Source of the DNA: Planctomycetota bacterium
GTDB lineage: Bacteria > Planctomycetota > Planctomycetia > Gemmatales > Gemmataceae
Reading direction: 5' to 3'
Assembly (NCBI GenBank): GCA_016873095.1
Contig: VGYC01000032.1
Span: 1-48,312 of the forward strand
DNA length: 48,312 nt
Part shown: positions 40,530 to 48,312 of the stretch, piece after piece
How the letters are laid out: every line of letters begins with the position of its first letter
Numbering within the stretch: the first letter of the stretch is position 1
Program-made: the position numbers and the translations under genes
The notes under the pieces: model-generated
What the model was told of the DNA's origin: nothing
What the model saw: only the letters and a program-made list of their open reading frames with translations
Databases searched by the model: none

Positions 40530-42770
40530 TCATTGTGTCAGCGGCGTGATCCGATAGCGGACCTTCTTCGTGCCGGTCAGCTCGGTTGGTCCATCATTCG
40601 TTTCCATGAGATCGACCAGCACGTTGCGAGCCGTGCCGCGACTCAGAAATGTGTCCGACCAGTCTGCGGCCGACAACTTGGCGCGGCGCACGCGGTCGAA
40701 CGTGATCAGGACGGCGCCGTCGAAACGCGTCAAACGCACGGCCTGGACGGCGGCGAACCTGTCAGTTGCCGGCTGCCATTTGTCGCCAACCTGGAAGTCG
40801 ATCATCGTCGGCTTCGCCTTGGGCTGCGTTGCCGCGTCGCGAAGGTACACGGGCAGCGTCTCGTACAGTTCGGCAATCTTCTCGGAGCCGGCGCCCTGCA
40901 AGGTCGTTTCGACGCTGACGCCGTTGCTGTCGATCTGGAAGGAGCGAGCGTAGTCGTACTTGCCCTTGATCGACTTTGCCTGGCCGACGATTGCCGGCGG
41001 GACGGTGCCAGATACCCTCACCTTGGCCAGATCCCCGGCGATCTCGAACCTGGCCGCGGGCTCGCGGATACGGGCGGAAGTGAAGAAGATGCCGCCGGCG
41101 GTCACCCCGCTCACCGAGTGGTTCGGCCAGGTGCGCCAGGCGTCGATGACGTCAAATGACTTCTGATGCGCCATGCCGCCGCGCTGGCCGAGCAGGACCG
41201 CGCCGGTCTTCGGCGTCCAGTAGGCCGAGAGCTGGCCGCCGCTGAGCCCCATCGGCCCCGGGAACTGATGCATCCTTGGGTTGCCATCCTGGAAGCCGAC
41301 GGGGCCGGTGTGCAATATGGCTGCGTATCCCGGTTGCCGGCAGACGAGGAAGTCATTGTCGAACGCGCGCACGAATGTTTCGCCGCGCTCGAACGGCGAT
41401 TTGACCATGGGCGACTTCTTCTTCTCCAGCTGCAGACGCCGCGCATAGGTGCCGGGGCGATAGAACTCGACGGCGGGATTGACGCTGGCCGGGAAGTTGA
41501 AGGTTGACCAGATGCGACGCTCCCACGGATGCGACACGATCTCGTGGTTCTTGGTGAAGACATAGGCCGCTTCCTTGCTGCCGTTGCCGACGCGGACGGG
41601 ATTCTCGGCGATCTGGCCGTTGAACTGCTGGGCACGCTTGCTGGGCGCGTCGCGCAGGTCGTTCGCGGACGGCAGTGGGACTATGTGAGCCGCCTCGTCG
41701 GTGAGCATGGCGGCGGCGACGTCGCGCGTTCTATTCCACGACCACTGATCGATCGACGCCGGGCCGGAGACGCGTGCGTTGAAATGGCTCGGGCCCGACA
41801 GCTTGCCGTCCGGTTCCGGCAGGATGACATGGGCGCGCAGCCGATAGGCGCGTTCAAGGGCATCCTTCACGAAAGTCCAGTCGCTCATCAGGCCGGTCAT
41901 GACGGCGAAGTAGTTCGCATGGCCCTGGAAGGGAAGATCAATGCCGCCGCGAAACGTCCAGTAGCCGGCTGGGTCGAAGAAGTTCGGGTCGGTGTACAGC
42001 TTGCGTGCGAACGCTTCTACGGTTTTCGAGAAAGCCGGGTCGTCGATGACGCGGGCAACGCACAAGAGCCCGAACGGCGCAGCGAGATCGGAGTGCGGCT
42101 CTTCCCATTTCGCGCCCCAGCCAAGCACGCGTTCGCCGGCGCGCTTGAGTCCCGCTGCGTACGCCTGGCGAACTTCGGCGGGCAAGATGTCCTTGAAGCC
42201 CGGATAGGGCAGCCCGAAGTAGACAAGCTGATACGAGTACCAGTCGGTGCGTCCCAGTTCGGGATAGTCGTCGAAATTGGCATCGAGCATCATCATCATG
42301 ACGGCCGCGGTGACGAACGCCCGCAACTTCAGGGCGCGACTGTCGTGGTAGAGGTTGCCCGGATACTTCCACTGAACGAACGGGATAAGAGTCTCCGGCC
42401 AGACCGGGGGCTTCAGCACGCCTTTCGGTGTCTCGATCGCGGACAGAACGAACAGCCCCGGAGGCGCGTTGATCGCCGGCACGCCGCGCTTGGTGCCGAC
42501 GAGCGGTTGTTGCATGAGCGTGAACAGATGATTGCGATACTGGTACTCGGGATCGTCACTGGCCGCGATCTTTGTCGGCAGCGGCATCGTCACGCCGTGA
42601 GCAAAATCCTTCTCCGTCAGCGTGCTCATGTGCTTGATCAGGACGCGTTGATACTCATGATCGCGCGGCAGCTTCGGCCGCGGCGGATAGGTCTTCTTGA
42701 CGGTCTGGGCTTGCAGCGAAGGCGCAACGGCGAAGATTGTGATCGCAAAGGCCCAGCAGAATCGCGCCAT
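40530..42770 (-). CDS. Secreted protein, probably a toroid-fold polysaccharide-active enzyme
   Basis: A 746-residue protein with a signal peptide (FAITIFAVAPSLQAQ). The first half is helix-rich (LKLRAFVTAAVMMMMLD, RQAYAAGLKRAGERVLGW, AAPFGLLCVARVIDDPAFSKTVEAFARKLYTD, HANYFAVMTGLMSDWTFVKDALERAYRL), as in alpha/alpha toroids of heparinase and polysaccharide lyase type. The second half is beta-rich (VCRQPGYAAILHTGPVGFQDGNPRMH, LSAYWTPKTGAVLLGQRGGM). No catalytic residues are identified. The start lies after GAGGCG. It is divergent from the similarly built gene at 43044 across a 273-base region. The substrate is unknown. Confidence 0.68.
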   Translation of the reverse strand: MARFCWAFAITIFAVAPSLQAQTVKKTYPPRPKLPRDHEYQRVLIKHMSTLTEKDFAHGVTMPLPTKIAASDDPEYQYRNHLFTLMQQPLVGTKRGVPAINAPPGLFVLSAIETPKGVLKPPVWPETLIPFVQWKYPGNLYHDSRALKLRAFVTAAVMMMMLDANFDDYPELGRTDWYSYQLVYFGLPYPGFKDILPAEVRQAYAAGLKRAGERVLGWGAKWEEPHSDLAAPFGLLCVARVIDDPAFSKTVEAFARKLYTDPNFFDPAGYWTFRGGIDLPFQGHANYFAVMTGLMSDWTFVKDALERAYRLRAHVILPEPDGKLSGPSHFNARVSGPASIDQWSWNRTRDVAAAMLTDEAAHIVPLPSANDLRDAPSKRAQQFNGQIAENPVRVGNGSKEAAYVFTKNHEIVSHPWERRIWSTFNFPASVNPAVEFYRPGTYARRLQLEKKKSPMVKSPFERGETFVRAFDNDFLVCRQPGYAAILHTGPVGFQDGNPRMHQFPGPMGLSGGQLSAYWTPKTGAVLLGQRGGMAHQKSFDVIDAWRTWPNHSVSGVTAGGIFFTSARIREPAARFEIAGDLAKVRVSGTVPPAIVGQAKSIKGKYDYARSFQIDSNGVSVETTLQGAGSEKIAELYETLPVYLRDAATQPKAKPTMIDFQVGDKWQPATDRFAAVQAVRLTRFDGAVLITFDRVRRAKLSAADWSDTFLSRGTARNVLVDLMETNDGPTELTGTKKVRYRITPLTQ

Positions 42771-42826
42771 GTCGAACGCCTCGAGATTGGTTGGTTGTCA
42801 GCGAGCGTGCGGCGGGATCAAGACGA

Positions 42827-42850
42827 TGGTTTCTTATTTGGTTTCTTATT
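42827..42850 (+). repeat. Two perfect tandem copies of a 12-bp unit in a shared upstream region
   Basis: TGGTTTCTTATT occurs twice back to back (42827-42838 and 42839-42850) in the gap between two divergent secreted-protein genes, about 57 bases from the start of the minus-strand gene. It is the most A/T-rich patch nearby and might be an operator or contain promoter elements for either gene. Confidence 0.7.
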
Positions 42851-43043
42851 GGGTCGCTGAGAATAATTCCAGCCGAGCTACCCTCGATCTGTGCGCTCTC
42901 GCCAATCCCGCGCCGCGTTCACGCTGGATGCCAAGAAAAGCTGCAACGGCACGACAATCGGCCAGGTAATCTCGATAACATGATCATGCACCGCGCTTCG
43001 TGAACGGTCCCACCCTCGCCTTCGATTTACCCAAAGGATTCTC

Positions 43044-45656
43044 ATGTCACGTCGCATTCCCTGCCTTGTCGCCGTCTTTGTCTGCGCATCGGCCGCGTCG
43101 GTTGCCGCGGCGCAATCGACGCATCGTTTGCAGGACGGCATCACGGTGTTCGTCAACAACGCGGACGGCAAGGACTTTGTCGTCGATCTCGCCGTCCGTG
43201 ATCTGAACCTTTTCGAGACCGGGCCGCGCGAGCTGCTGGTCAAGGTCTACGATCCGCATGGCAAGCCCGTGGTTCGCAAGGTGATTCCGGACGACGGCGT
43301 CGTCTCGAAGGCGTTTCTGCCGCCGATCGGCGCCTGGGACCACGAGGCCTGGTACTACGCCTACTGCTACATGAAGGGAACGCAGCCGATGATCCGCTGG
43401 AGCGCGTTCTCCGAGCCCGATCGACTCGCATCCGTGGCCAAGCGCGACTTCAAATTCGCCGTCAAGGGCGGCGTCAAGGGAGTGTATCGCGTGCTCGTCG
43501 TGGGTTGCATCGATCACTACGTAACGCTGAAGATCGATCCCGCGCTGCCGCATGCCGTCGCCGGGCATCCCGACTGGATCCACGGGAGCGGCAAGCAATG
43601 GCAGAAGAGCTACGTCTACGTGCCGCGCGGCAGCCTGGGCCTGTTCGCGATGTTTGCCGAGTACGATGAGCCACGGCGACGCTCCGTGGTCGTTCGCGGT
43701 CCGGACGGCAAGTCACTCGTTGCCAGCAAGCCTGGACAGATCTTCTGGAAGGACCAGATCAATTTCGACAAACCGGGCCAGTACGACGATCAGCTACTCA
43801 CCGTGGAAGTCGCCCCCGGAGCCGGCGACTTCCTGCTAGGTCTCAAGTTCAAGCTTGAGAAACGCGACGACGTGAACTATCGCGGCGACCGTGTGGCGAC
43901 GGCGGTCTATGCTCCCGATGAAGCGACGGCCCGCGCCGTGAAAGGCGGCGCCATCTATCACGATGGGCAGGTATTCTGGCACGGCTTCCAGGTCCGCTTC
44001 CACGACTGGCTCAAGAAGCGTTCCGCTGCCGACTTCGACGTGAAGGGCGCCGACGGCAAACCGGCGGATCCCGCCGCCGGTTACTTGACGGCGACAAAGG
44101 GCCTGCCGCCGTTGCCGATCAAGCCGGGCTTCCTTCCCGTGAATGGCGTCCACTGGCGTGCGCCGCTGTCCGACGTCATCATGCACAATTACGCAGTCAA
44201 CAAGAACAAGGCTGCCCTCAATGTCGCGCTGCGCGATCTGCAGGCCGGGCTGCGCATCATCGGGCCAAACGATCATGTCTCCAATGCCATCGGCGGGCCG
44301 TTTGCCAACATGGCCTACGAGTTCGGCAACTACGCCTGGCATTACTGGCGACCGGCCTGGCGCGTTCTGCGCCAATCCGATGCCCCCGACGACGTCAAGG
44401 CAATCGTGCACGAGGCGTTCCTTGTCGCCGGCGATCGACTCGCATTCTGTCGAACCTGGGAGCGCGTCAACGGCAATGCCTATGCTCAAGTTCTGGCAGC
44501 GCTGCGCTACTGTCACGAAGCCACCAGCGATCCTCTGCAAAAAGAGCTGTTCGAGACCTACTGGCAGCGTTTCACCACGGGCGGGTGGGGCGAGCGCGTT
44601 GGCGTCGGTCCATCCGGGCCCGTGCAGGAAGGCTTCGGCTACGCGTACCATTACGCCTCCTATATCCTCACGACCTGGAAGGCAATCCGCGCCGACTTCC
44701 CCAACGATCAGCGTTTCGCCAGGGTGCATGACGGCGTCTACAACTGGTTCAGCTACACGCGCTCCGACGAGAATGTCGCGTGTGGCCCATGGAGCACACG
44801 CACCAGCTATTCTCCGGAAGGACAGCCGCTCAAGGACGGGCCATTCGCCTGGAAAGGGTTTCCCGGCCCCGACTTCACCGATTCCATCAATAACGCCGGC
44901 GAGTTCTGCGCGGCCCGCCGCAAGAACTACGATGCGTTGACGTATCATGGCCGGCTGAGTCCCAAGTGGGAATCGAACGCCCACCCCGGGCAATCCGGCT
45001 ACGGCGGCGGCATGCTGTGCCAGCTCCAGGTTCCCGGCAAGGGACTTGCCATTGCCTCGACACTCAACAAGAGCTACGGCGAGGATATGGACGTCTCGCT
45101 CTGGCGCGATTTTCACCTGCACACTCTCGCGGGCATCCAGGCAGATGGCGCTCCCTTCGTGGCCGGTGACAGCGAGCATTTCGATGCCAGGCTGAGCCAG
45201 ACCCAGGTCAAGAGCAGCGGCGACATTCGCAACACGCCGCTACGCATCCAGCGAACATTCTCCTTCAAGCCGGACGAGATTGTTTGCACGCTGCAACTTG
45301 ATGAAACGAACTTCAACGACCTGCTGTCGCTCTGGCTCAAGAACAATCTGCGCGGCAAGGTGCGCGAGGCCTACGAGATGATTCCCTTCCAGCCGAAGCT
45401 ACGCGACAAGGCGGAGCCGACGATCGTGTCACTGCTCGACGCCGCCGGCAAGCCCGGCAAGGCCCTCGGCAAGGAACCGGTCAACGCCGCCGGCGTCCTG
45501 ATCGATCGCGGCGGTTTCGGCGTGCGCATCCTGTTCGACAAGGAGCGCCCGGTGATGCGCGGCAACAACAATACCGTCATGATCCGCCTGGCCGACAAGG
45601 TCGTCGCCGCCAAGGAAGTGTCGATGTCGTATCGCCTGATGCCGTTCGGGAACTGA
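43044..45656 (+). CDS. Secreted protein, probably a toroid-fold polysaccharide-active enzyme
   Basis: An 870-residue protein with a signal peptide (LVAVFVCASAASVAAAQ) and a start after AAAGGA. Residues about 25-270 are beta-rich domains (ITVFVNNADGKDFVVDLAVRDLNLF, YVYVPRGSLGLFAMFAEYD). About 370-640 are helix-rich with a likely carbohydrate-binding cleft (IMHNYAVNKNKAALNVALRDLQ, GPFANMAYEFGNYAWHYWRPAWRVL, GPSGPVQEGFGYAYHYASYILTTWKAI). The remainder is a beta-sandwich. This order resembles heparinase-type lyases and relatives. No catalytic residues are asserted. It is divergent from the gene at 42770 with a similar helix-then-sandwich order, so the two may act on one substrate. It converges on tex, 80 bases away, with no hairpin terminator seen in that gap. 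Confidence 0.68.
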   Translation: MSRRIPCLVAVFVCASAASVAAAQSTHRLQDGITVFVNNADGKDFVVDLAVRDLNLFETGPRELLVKVYDPHGKPVVRKVIPDDGVVSKAFLPPIGAWDHEAWYYAYCYMKGTQPMIRWSAFSEPDRLASVAKRDFKFAVKGGVKGVYRVLVVGCIDHYVTLKIDPALPHAVAGHPDWIHGSGKQWQKSYVYVPRGSLGLFAMFAEYDEPRRRSVVVRGPDGKSLVASKPGQIFWKDQINFDKPGQYDDQLLTVEVAPGAGDFLLGLKFKLEKRDDVNYRGDRVATAVYAPDEATARAVKGGAIYHDGQVFWHGFQVRFHDWLKKRSAADFDVKGADGKPADPAAGYLTATKGLPPLPIKPGFLPVNGVHWRAPLSDVIMHNYAVNKNKAALNVALRDLQAGLRIIGPNDHVSNAIGGPFANMAYEFGNYAWHYWRPAWRVLRQSDAPDDVKAIVHEAFLVAGDRLAFCRTWERVNGNAYAQVLAALRYCHEATSDPLQKELFETYWQRFTTGGWGERVGVGPSGPVQEGFGYAYHYASYILTTWKAIRADFPNDQRFARVHDGVYNWFSYTRSDENVACGPWSTRTSYSPEGQPLKDGPFAWKGFPGPDFTDSINNAGEFCAARRKNYDALTYHGRLSPKWESNAHPGQSGYGGGMLCQLQVPGKGLAIASTLNKSYGEDMDVSLWRDFHLHTLAGIQADGAPFVAGDSEHFDARLSQTQVKSSGDIRNTPLRIQRTFSFKPDEIVCTLQLDETNFNDLLSLWLKNNLRGKVREAYEMIPFQPKLRDKAEPTIVSLLDAAGKPGKALGKEPVNAAGVLIDRGGFGVRILFDKERPVMRGNNNTVMIRLADKVVAAKEVSMSYRLMPFGN

Positions 45657-45736
45657 AGCATCAGGGACCAATGGCACGTAGAGTGAACGCCGACTTCAAC
45701 AAGCGTCCTCTGCAAGGAACGTTCAGCCTTTTCCCG

Positions 45737-47926
45737 TCACTGGCCTGGACCCGACTGAACCTGTTTGCGAGACAGCGCGATGCGGCGACGATCCCGATCC
45801 ACCTGCAATACCTTCACGCGGACGACATCGCCGACCGCGACCACGTCGCTCGGATCTTCGACGAAGCGGTCGGCAAGTTCCGAGATATGGACGAGCCCGT
45901 CCTGGTGAACGCCGACGTCGACAAACGCACCGAAGCGCGTCACGTTCGTGACCACGCCTTCGAGCGTCATGCCTTCCGCAAGATCTTCCAGCTCGTTGAC
46001 GCCTTCGGCAAAGGCAGCCACCCGAAATTCGCTGCGCGGGTCGCGACCCGGCTTGGCCAGCTCCGCCAGGACGTCCCGCACGGTCGGCAGGCCGACGCGC
46101 TCGTCCACGAACTCCCCGGCGGCCAGCTTGCCGGCCAGGACTGCGTTGCCGACCAGTTCCCGCGCGGACACTTGCAGCCGTGTCGCCATCTTTTCAACCA
46201 CGTAGTAGCTTTCCGGATGGACGGCGGAGTTGTCCAGCGGCTCGTCGCCATCGCGAATGCGCAGAAACCCCGCCGCCTGCTCGAAGGCCTTGCGGCCCAG
46301 CTTGGGCACGTTCAACAGCTGCTTCCGGCTCGCAAAGCGGCCGTGGGCATCGCGATGCTCGACGATCCGCTCCGCCAGCTTGGGGCCGATGCCCGCCACC
46401 GCCGACAGCAACGGAGCGCTGGCCAGGTTGACATCGACGCCGACCGAGTTGACGCACGACTCCACTTCGCGGTCCAGCGCCTTGCGCAGCAGCGTCTGAT
46501 TCACGTCGTGCTGATACTGGCCGACGCCGATCGACTTTGGATCGAGCTTGACCAGTTCGGCGAGCGGATCTTGCAAGCGATGCGCGATGCTGATGGCGCC
46601 GCGCACCGTGACGTCCAGCTGCGGATACTCGCGCCCGGCGATCGCGCTCGCGGAGTAGATCGACGCTCCCGATTCGCTGACCATGACCTTGGTGACTTGC
46701 GACCGGCTGCGCTTCAGCAGGTCGGTCACGAACGCGTCCGTTTCGCGTGACGCCGTGCCGTTGCCGATGGCGATCAGCTGGACATCGTGCCGGGCGATCA
46801 AGGCCTGCAGCGTCTGGCCGGCGCCGGCGACGTCGCAGCGCGGCGCGGTCGGATAGATCGTCGCGCTGTCGAGAAACTTGCCTGTGCCGTCGACAACCGC
46901 AACCTTGCAGCCCGTGCGAAAGCCGGGATCGATGCCGATGGTTACCCTGGGCCCGGCCGGCGGCGCCAGCAACAGGTCGCGAAGGTTGCGGGCAAAAACG
47001 CCGACAGCTTCCTCGTCGGCCGCCTCCTTCAACTGTTGCAGGATAGCCGATTCGGTCGCCGGCAGCAGCAAGCGCGCGTAGCAATCCTCGACGGTCCGTA
47101 AAAGCTCGGCCTGGAACTCGAACGACGGATTACGAACCAGTTTCCTCTTGAGCTTGTCGAGAACGACTTCGTCGTTCAGCTGCACGCCGATGTGCAGCAC
47201 GCCTTCAGCTTCGCCGCGCATCATGGCCAGCAGCCGATGCGATGGCACGCGCGCCACCGGCTCGGCGTGATCGAAGTAGCTCGCGAACTTGCTGGCCGGA
47301 TCGTTCTTGCCGCGCCTGACCTGAGCGACCAGGCGTCCGCCGCGCGCTTGCTCGTTGAGCCAGGCGCGCGTGGGCACGTCCTCCGACCAGTGCTCGGCCA
47401 CGATGTCGCAGGCTCCCTGCAAGGCAGCCGCGTCGTCGGGCACGTCCTTGGCGGAGTTCACGAACGGCCGCAAGATGTCGGCACGCGACTGCTTGCACGC
47501 TTCCTGGCTTAGCAGGATGTCAGCCAGCGGCTGCAGGCCGCGCTCGCGGGCGATCGTCGCCCGTGTGCGTCTCTTGGGCTTGAACGGCAGGTACAGGTCT
47601 TCCAGCGTTCTCTTGTCGAGGCATGCCAGGATTTGCCCACGCAATTCCGCGGTCAGCAGGCCTTGCTCGGCGATCGACTTCAGGATGGTCGTCTTGCGCT
47701 GGGCCAGCTCGCGGGCCTTCGCCAGGGCATCCTCGATGCCGCGCAGGGATTGCTCGTCCAGTCCCTGGGTCATTTCCTTGCGGTAGCGGGCAATGAACGG
47801 GATGGTATTGTCTTCATCCAGCAGCTTCACGGCTGCCCGCACCTGGGCGGCGCCGACCCCGAGGCTGGTGGCGCAGCGGGTAATGGTCTGCTCCAGATCG
47901 AAACAGTCGAAAGGGCTGCCATCCAC
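45737..47926 (-). CDS. tex: Tex-family RNA-binding transcription accessory protein
   Basis: A 729-residue cytoplasmic protein of normal Tex length. Domain order is: an N-terminal helical domain (NTIPFIARYRKEMTQGLDEQSLRGIE at about 40-65), a YqgF/RNase H-like core (VTIGIDPGFRTGCKVAVVDGTGKFLDSATIYP, LIAIGNGTASRETDAFV), tandem helix-hairpin-helix motifs (AGIGPKLAERIVEHRDAHGRFASRKQLLNVPKLGRKAFEQAAGFLRI) and a C-terminal S1 domain (GMTLEGVVTNVTRFGAFVDVGVHQDGLVHISELAD). Related proteins aid RNA binding and transcript processing or termination. It starts with GTG at 47926 after AAGGAGG with six-base spacing; an ATG nine bases upstream is out of frame. Transcription runs divergently from the cytochrome gene. 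Confidence 0.97.
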   Translation of the reverse strand: MDGSPFDCFDLEQTITRCATSLGVGAAQVRAAVKLLDEDNTIPFIARYRKEMTQGLDEQSLRGIEDALAKARELAQRKTTILKSIAEQGLLTAELRGQILACLDKRTLEDLYLPFKPKRRTRATIARERGLQPLADILLSQEACKQSRADILRPFVNSAKDVPDDAAALQGACDIVAEHWSEDVPTRAWLNEQARGGRLVAQVRRGKNDPASKFASYFDHAEPVARVPSHRLLAMMRGEAEGVLHIGVQLNDEVVLDKLKRKLVRNPSFEFQAELLRTVEDCYARLLLPATESAILQQLKEAADEEAVGVFARNLRDLLLAPPAGPRVTIGIDPGFRTGCKVAVVDGTGKFLDSATIYPTAPRCDVAGAGQTLQALIARHDVQLIAIGNGTASRETDAFVTDLLKRSRSQVTKVMVSESGASIYSASAIAGREYPQLDVTVRGAISIAHRLQDPLAELVKLDPKSIGVGQYQHDVNQTLLRKALDREVESCVNSVGVDVNLASAPLLSAVAGIGPKLAERIVEHRDAHGRFASRKQLLNVPKLGRKAFEQAAGFLRIRDGDEPLDNSAVHPESYYVVEKMATRLQVSARELVGNAVLAGKLAAGEFVDERVGLPTVRDVLAELAKPGRDPRSEFRVAAFAEGVNELEDLAEGMTLEGVVTNVTRFGAFVDVGVHQDGLVHISELADRFVEDPSDVVAVGDVVRVKVLQVDRDRRRIALSRKQVQSGPGQ

Positions 47927-48023
47927 GTCATTCCTCCTTGTCGCACAATTGCCGACGATTCATTATCTTATCTGAACGACGGCCTCCACAGGATTCACTG
48001 AACCGCGTAGCAACGCCAGATGG

Positions 48024-48029
48024 TACAAT
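48024..48029 (+). promoter_or_regulatory. Possible -10 box for the PSCyt1 gene
   Basis: TACAAT in GGTACAATAAGG lies 40 bases before the start codon. The -35 region is weak (GAACCG-like at 18 bases), so only the -10 is called. Confidence 0.4.
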
Positions 48030-48068
48030 AAGGGTTCGCCAGGCTCGCTTGCCTCGCCGGAGCTGGAT

Positions 48069-48312
48069 ATGTCGAACATTCCAAGAACCCGCACGGCCAT
48101 TCGCAGGATCTCGTTGTTGCTCGTCGGCCTTGGCTTGTCGCCGGCCGCCGTGGCAGCGGGCGAAGCAAAGAAACCGAGTCCGCAGGCGATCCAGTTCTTC
48201 GAGACCAAGGTCCGGCCTGTCCTCATCGAACATTGTTTCCGTTGCCACGGCGACATCAAGAGGCCCAGGGGAGACCTGCGGCTGGATTCCCGTGCGGCGA
48301 TGCTGGCCGGCA
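48069..48312 (+). CDS. PSCyt1-type planctomycete cytochrome c protein, N-terminal part
   Basis: The first 81 residues are visible before the window ends. An arginine-rich signal (RTRTAIRRISLLLVGLGLSPAAVAA) is followed by FFETKVRPVLIEHCFRCHG, the heme c attachment motif CxxCH, and then RPRGDLRLDSRAAMLAG, a sequence characteristic of the PSCyt1 domain of planctomycete secreted proteins. Full-length members usually add PSCyt2 and PSD1 domains and are often encoded beside a DUF1501 gene, but the next gene is outside the window. The ATG at 48069 follows GGAG. Electron transfer at the cell surface or in the periplasm is the likely role; the partner is unknown. Confidence 0.92.
   Translation, partial: MSNIPRTRTAIRRISLLLVGLGLSPAAVAAGEAKKPSPQAIQFFETKVRPVLIEHCFRCHGDIKRPRGDLRLDSRAAMLAG

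Overview
The window reads as chromosomal DNA of a planctomycete, most likely from the Gemmataceae/Gemmatales side. This is inferred from gene content: a Tat-exported DUF1501 protein, a PSCyt1-type cytochrome c protein at the right edge, a HEAT plus FGE-sulfatase protein, a DUF1573 protein, an FHA-pseudokinase, an Uma2 nuclease and many large secreted proteins of unknown function. The sequence is GC-rich throughout. There is no rRNA, tRNA, CRISPR array, prophage or intact insertion sequence that I can see.

Left part (1-8.2 kb): the start of an unknown gene, a LigD-like ligase whose polymerase domain is cut to a stub, and a YgfZ-type folate protein, all on the minus strand. A 600-base gene-free stretch with a repeat follows. 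Next come a LarA-like protein lacking most catalytic residues (minus), and, divergently, a DUF1501 protein and a zinc phospholipase C/S1-P1-like membrane-anchored protein. 8.2-12.7 kb: an aldehyde dehydrogenase and a class III aminotransferase form a likely amino-acid catabolic pair, followed by an FHA-pseudokinase. The DUF1501 and aldehyde dehydrogenase genes share a conserved promoter and leader element of about 57 bp.

Middle (12.7-28.3 kb): a Tat-exported protein, a DUF190 protein, a glycosidase-like lipoprotein, an FGE-like/sulfatase-like pair, a kelch/S9 peptidase pair, a lipoprotein esterase, a DUF1573 protein, a large secreted protein, a solitary HicB-like protein coupled to a small membrane protein, an FG-GAP protein and an Uma2 nuclease with its own promoter.

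28.3-30.3 kb is the clearest regulated unit. On the minus strand it runs promoter, TPP riboswitch, uncharacterised 152-residue four-helix membrane protein, then thiC. The membrane protein is the first gene behind the riboswitch, so it is a candidate for a thiamine or pyrimidine-precursor function.

Right part (30.3-48.3 kb): a VOC protein, a perfect long inverted repeat, a second class III aminotransferase, two very large secreted glycosidase-like proteins, a translationally coupled pair of RlaP-type nucleotidyltransferases, two divergent secreted proteins that may be polysaccharide-degrading, the Tex RNA-binding protein, and the start of a PSCyt1 cytochrome protein.

Functions come from motifs read by eye and from memory of families; no database search was possible. 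The strongest candidates for something undescribed are the riboswitch-controlled membrane protein, the shared promoter/leader element, the inactive-looking LarA, kinase and FGE/sulfatase relatives, and the diverged 46-bp repeat.
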